Assembly (NCBI GenBank): GCA_902497185.1
Contig: CABVEG010000062.1
Location: 1-8,461 of the forward strand
DNA length: 8,461 bases
Source: an uncultured Eubacteriales bacterium
Lineage (GTDB): Bacteria; Bacillota; Clostridia; Lachnospirales; CAG-274
Reading direction: 5' to 3'
In this document: positions 7,385 to 8,461 of the stretch, piece after piece
How positions within the stretch are numbered: the stretch's first letter is position 1
Layout: every line of letters begins with the position of its first letter
The notes under the pieces: generated by a model
What the model was told of the DNA's origin: nothing
Seen by the model: only the letters and a program-made list of their open reading frames with translations
The model's database searches: none
Program-made: the position numbers and the translations under genes

Positions 7385-8182
7385 CTACAAACTTATAAAT
7401 CCTGCCATTGAACCTCTTTCATTACCCATTAATCTGTGTGTAAAAAACATATCTGGACTGCACATTGTGCATATTCTGCTGTTTTCAATATTTTCCCTCA
7501 AAACACCTGCATTTACAAGTATTTCTTCATTCACACCATGAAGGTCAATATAATAATGCCCTTCGTTTTGATTATCTTTTTCAATAAAATTGTCAACCCA
7601 TTCAAATGACTTTCTAAAAGCATCCACAACAGGTTGGTCAACCTGAAAACAGCACTTGCCAATTGCAGGTGCAATGCCACAAATAATATCCTTTCTGTTG
7701 CAGTCATAATCAGAAACCATTTTATCAACAGTTTTTCCGCCTATAGCAAGAACAGTACCTCTCCAACCGCTGTGACATATAGCAATAACTTCTTTTATCG
7801 GATCATAAAAATAAATAAGTACACAGTCAGCAGAAAAGCCTGTAAGCACAACATCTTTGCAATTTGTGATTATGCCGTCATAGCCTTCAGCTTCTCTTTC
7901 CTTAAATAAACCCTTGCCTCTGTCAGCCTCAGTAACATTAATTATCCTGTCTGTGTGTATCTGTCTTGTCCACACTGTATTGTGGCTGTCACAGCCTATA
8001 GCATCACATATTCTTCTGTAATTTTCAATTACATTTTCTCTACTGTCCTCTCTCCAGCCTAAATTCATTGAGCCATAACAACCCACTGACACGCCGCCGT
8101 GGCGTGTTGAAAAGCAGTGCTTTATATTTTTAAGTTTATCAAAGACATAATACTGAATATTTCCTTTTTTTACTAATTCCAT
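7385..8182 (-). CDS. pgeF: Peptidoglycan editing factor PgeF (YfiH / LACC1 family)
   Basis: This family was long labelled 'polyphenol oxidase' or laccase-domain protein. In bacteria, PgeF is known to keep L-Ser from replacing L-Ala in peptidoglycan stem peptides; the human relative LACC1 acts on purine nucleosides and amino-acid derivatives, so some activities overlap. The metal-binding residues His76 (RQIH), Cys120 (SADC) and His137 (CHSGWRG) are in place, as are TRHGGVS (26-32), APAIGKCCFQV (171-181) and CTMCSPDMFFTHR (238-250). At 265 aa it is full length and has no signal peptide, so it is cytoplasmic. The ATG has GAGGAG 5 nt upstream, overlapping the yraN stop, with a 9-bp gap between the genes. 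Confidence 0.93.
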   Translation of the reverse strand: MELVKKGNIQYYVFDKLKNIKHCFSTRHGGVSVGCYGSMNLGWREDSRENVIENYRRICDAIGCDSHNTVWTRQIHTDRIINVTEADRGKGLFKEREAEGYDGIITNCKDVVLTGFSADCVLIYFYDPIKEVIAICHSGWRGTVLAIGGKTVDKMVSDYDCNRKDIICGIAPAIGKCCFQVDQPVVDAFRKSFEWVDNFIEKDNQNEGHYYIDLHGVNEEILVNAGVLRENIENSRICTMCSPDMFFTHRLMGNERGSMAGFISL

Positions 8183-8191
8183 ATAAACTCC

Positions 8192-8461
8192 TCAAAAAGC
8201 ATTTTTAATATGCTCAATCTTTTTGCCTAATATTTCAATAACATCAAAACGCATATCACAACTTAAACTGTTTTCCATAATGTACATTTCAGCAGTTCTT
8301 TTAATCTGCCTTTGCTTAAAAGCATTAACAGCCTCTCTGGGTAAGCCTTTATTTGTATTACTTCTGTATTTTACTTCTATAAAAATAATATAACCCTTCT
8401 TTTTAGCTATTATATCAATTTCACCTGTTTTGCGCCTGTAATTTGTTTCAAGTATCTTATA
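8192..8461 (-). CDS. yraN: UPF0102 / YraN family nuclease-fold protein, C-terminal part (cut by window end)
   Basis: The last 89 residues are visible; about 30 N-terminal residues are beyond the window, judging from a family size near 115-120 aa. The visible part starts YKILETNYRRKTGEIDII and continues with FIEVKYR, the family's PD-(D/E)xK-like core: Asp16, Glu29 and Lys31 of the visible part. It then ends with a helical region and DVIEILG. The fold suggests nuclease or nucleic-acid binding activity, but the biological role of YraN proteins is not settled. In many Clostridia it follows rnhB, which would be just outside the window. The stop is TGA, 9 bp before pgeF, whose ribosome site overlaps it. 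Confidence 0.93.
   Translation of the reverse strand, partial: YKILETNYRRKTGEIDIIAKKKGYIIFIEVKYRSNTNKGLPREAVNAFKQRQIKRTAEMYIMENSLSCDMRFDVIEILGKKIEHIKNAF

Noticed and set aside
8089..8107. GC-rich inverted repeat (ACACGCC, 5-nt loop, GGCGTGT) in an AT-rich region, near the start of pgeF
   Set aside because: It lies within the codons for the conserved TRHGGVS motif, so the protein sequence explains it. There is no T-run to make it a terminator.
7385..8182. Annotating the protein as a laccase or polyphenol oxidase
   Set aside because: That is the older label for the YfiH/LACC1 family; the known bacterial role is peptidoglycan editing, and the protein lacks the multidomain cupredoxin layout of true laccases.

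Overview
The window looks like part of one long housekeeping operon from a low-GC Gram-positive anaerobe of the class Clostridia, most likely a Lachnospirales-type gut or rumen commensal. This rests on AT-rich DNA, strong AGGAGG-type ribosome sites, two oxygen-sensitive radical SAM enzymes, the typical clostridial order DUF512 radical SAM enzyme - der - plsY - gpsA, and a xylosidase/arabinofuranosidase-type glycosidase. The taxonomic call is an inference.

All ten genes lie on the minus strand, so transcription runs from high to low coordinates. In that order they are: the 3' part of yraN (UPF0102 nuclease-fold protein, cut by the window end), pgeF (peptidoglycan editing / multicopper-oxidase-like protein), an SPL-family radical SAM protein, a PDZ-radical SAM-DUF512 protein, der (ribosome-assembly GTPase), plsY (glycerol-3-phosphate acyltransferase), gpsA (glycerol-3-phosphate dehydrogenase), an intracellular GH43 glycosidase, a small protein of about 104 aa that I do not recognise, and the 5' part of a membrane-anchored DUF2953-like protein (cut by the other end). 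Gaps are 12 bp or less, and several genes touch or overlap. No promoter, terminator, RNA gene, repeat array, CRISPR or mobile element was seen, and there is no gene-free stretch longer than about 12 bp.

Functionally the operon combines envelope and lipid synthesis (GpsA makes glycerol-3-phosphate and PlsY acylates it in the first membrane phospholipid step), envelope quality control (PgeF), ribosome assembly (Der), possible nucleic-acid maintenance (YraN, SPL-like protein) and an uncharacterised radical SAM enzyme beside Der. The one visitor is the GH43 glycosidase, placed in the lipid/ribosome operon with a 1-nt TAATG overlap to gpsA. The points most worth a second look are this placement, a sliding-clamp-like QLTLF tail on the SPL-type protein, the DUF512/Der pairing, and the unrecognised small gene. 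I did not find convincing evidence of a wholly new multi-gene system.
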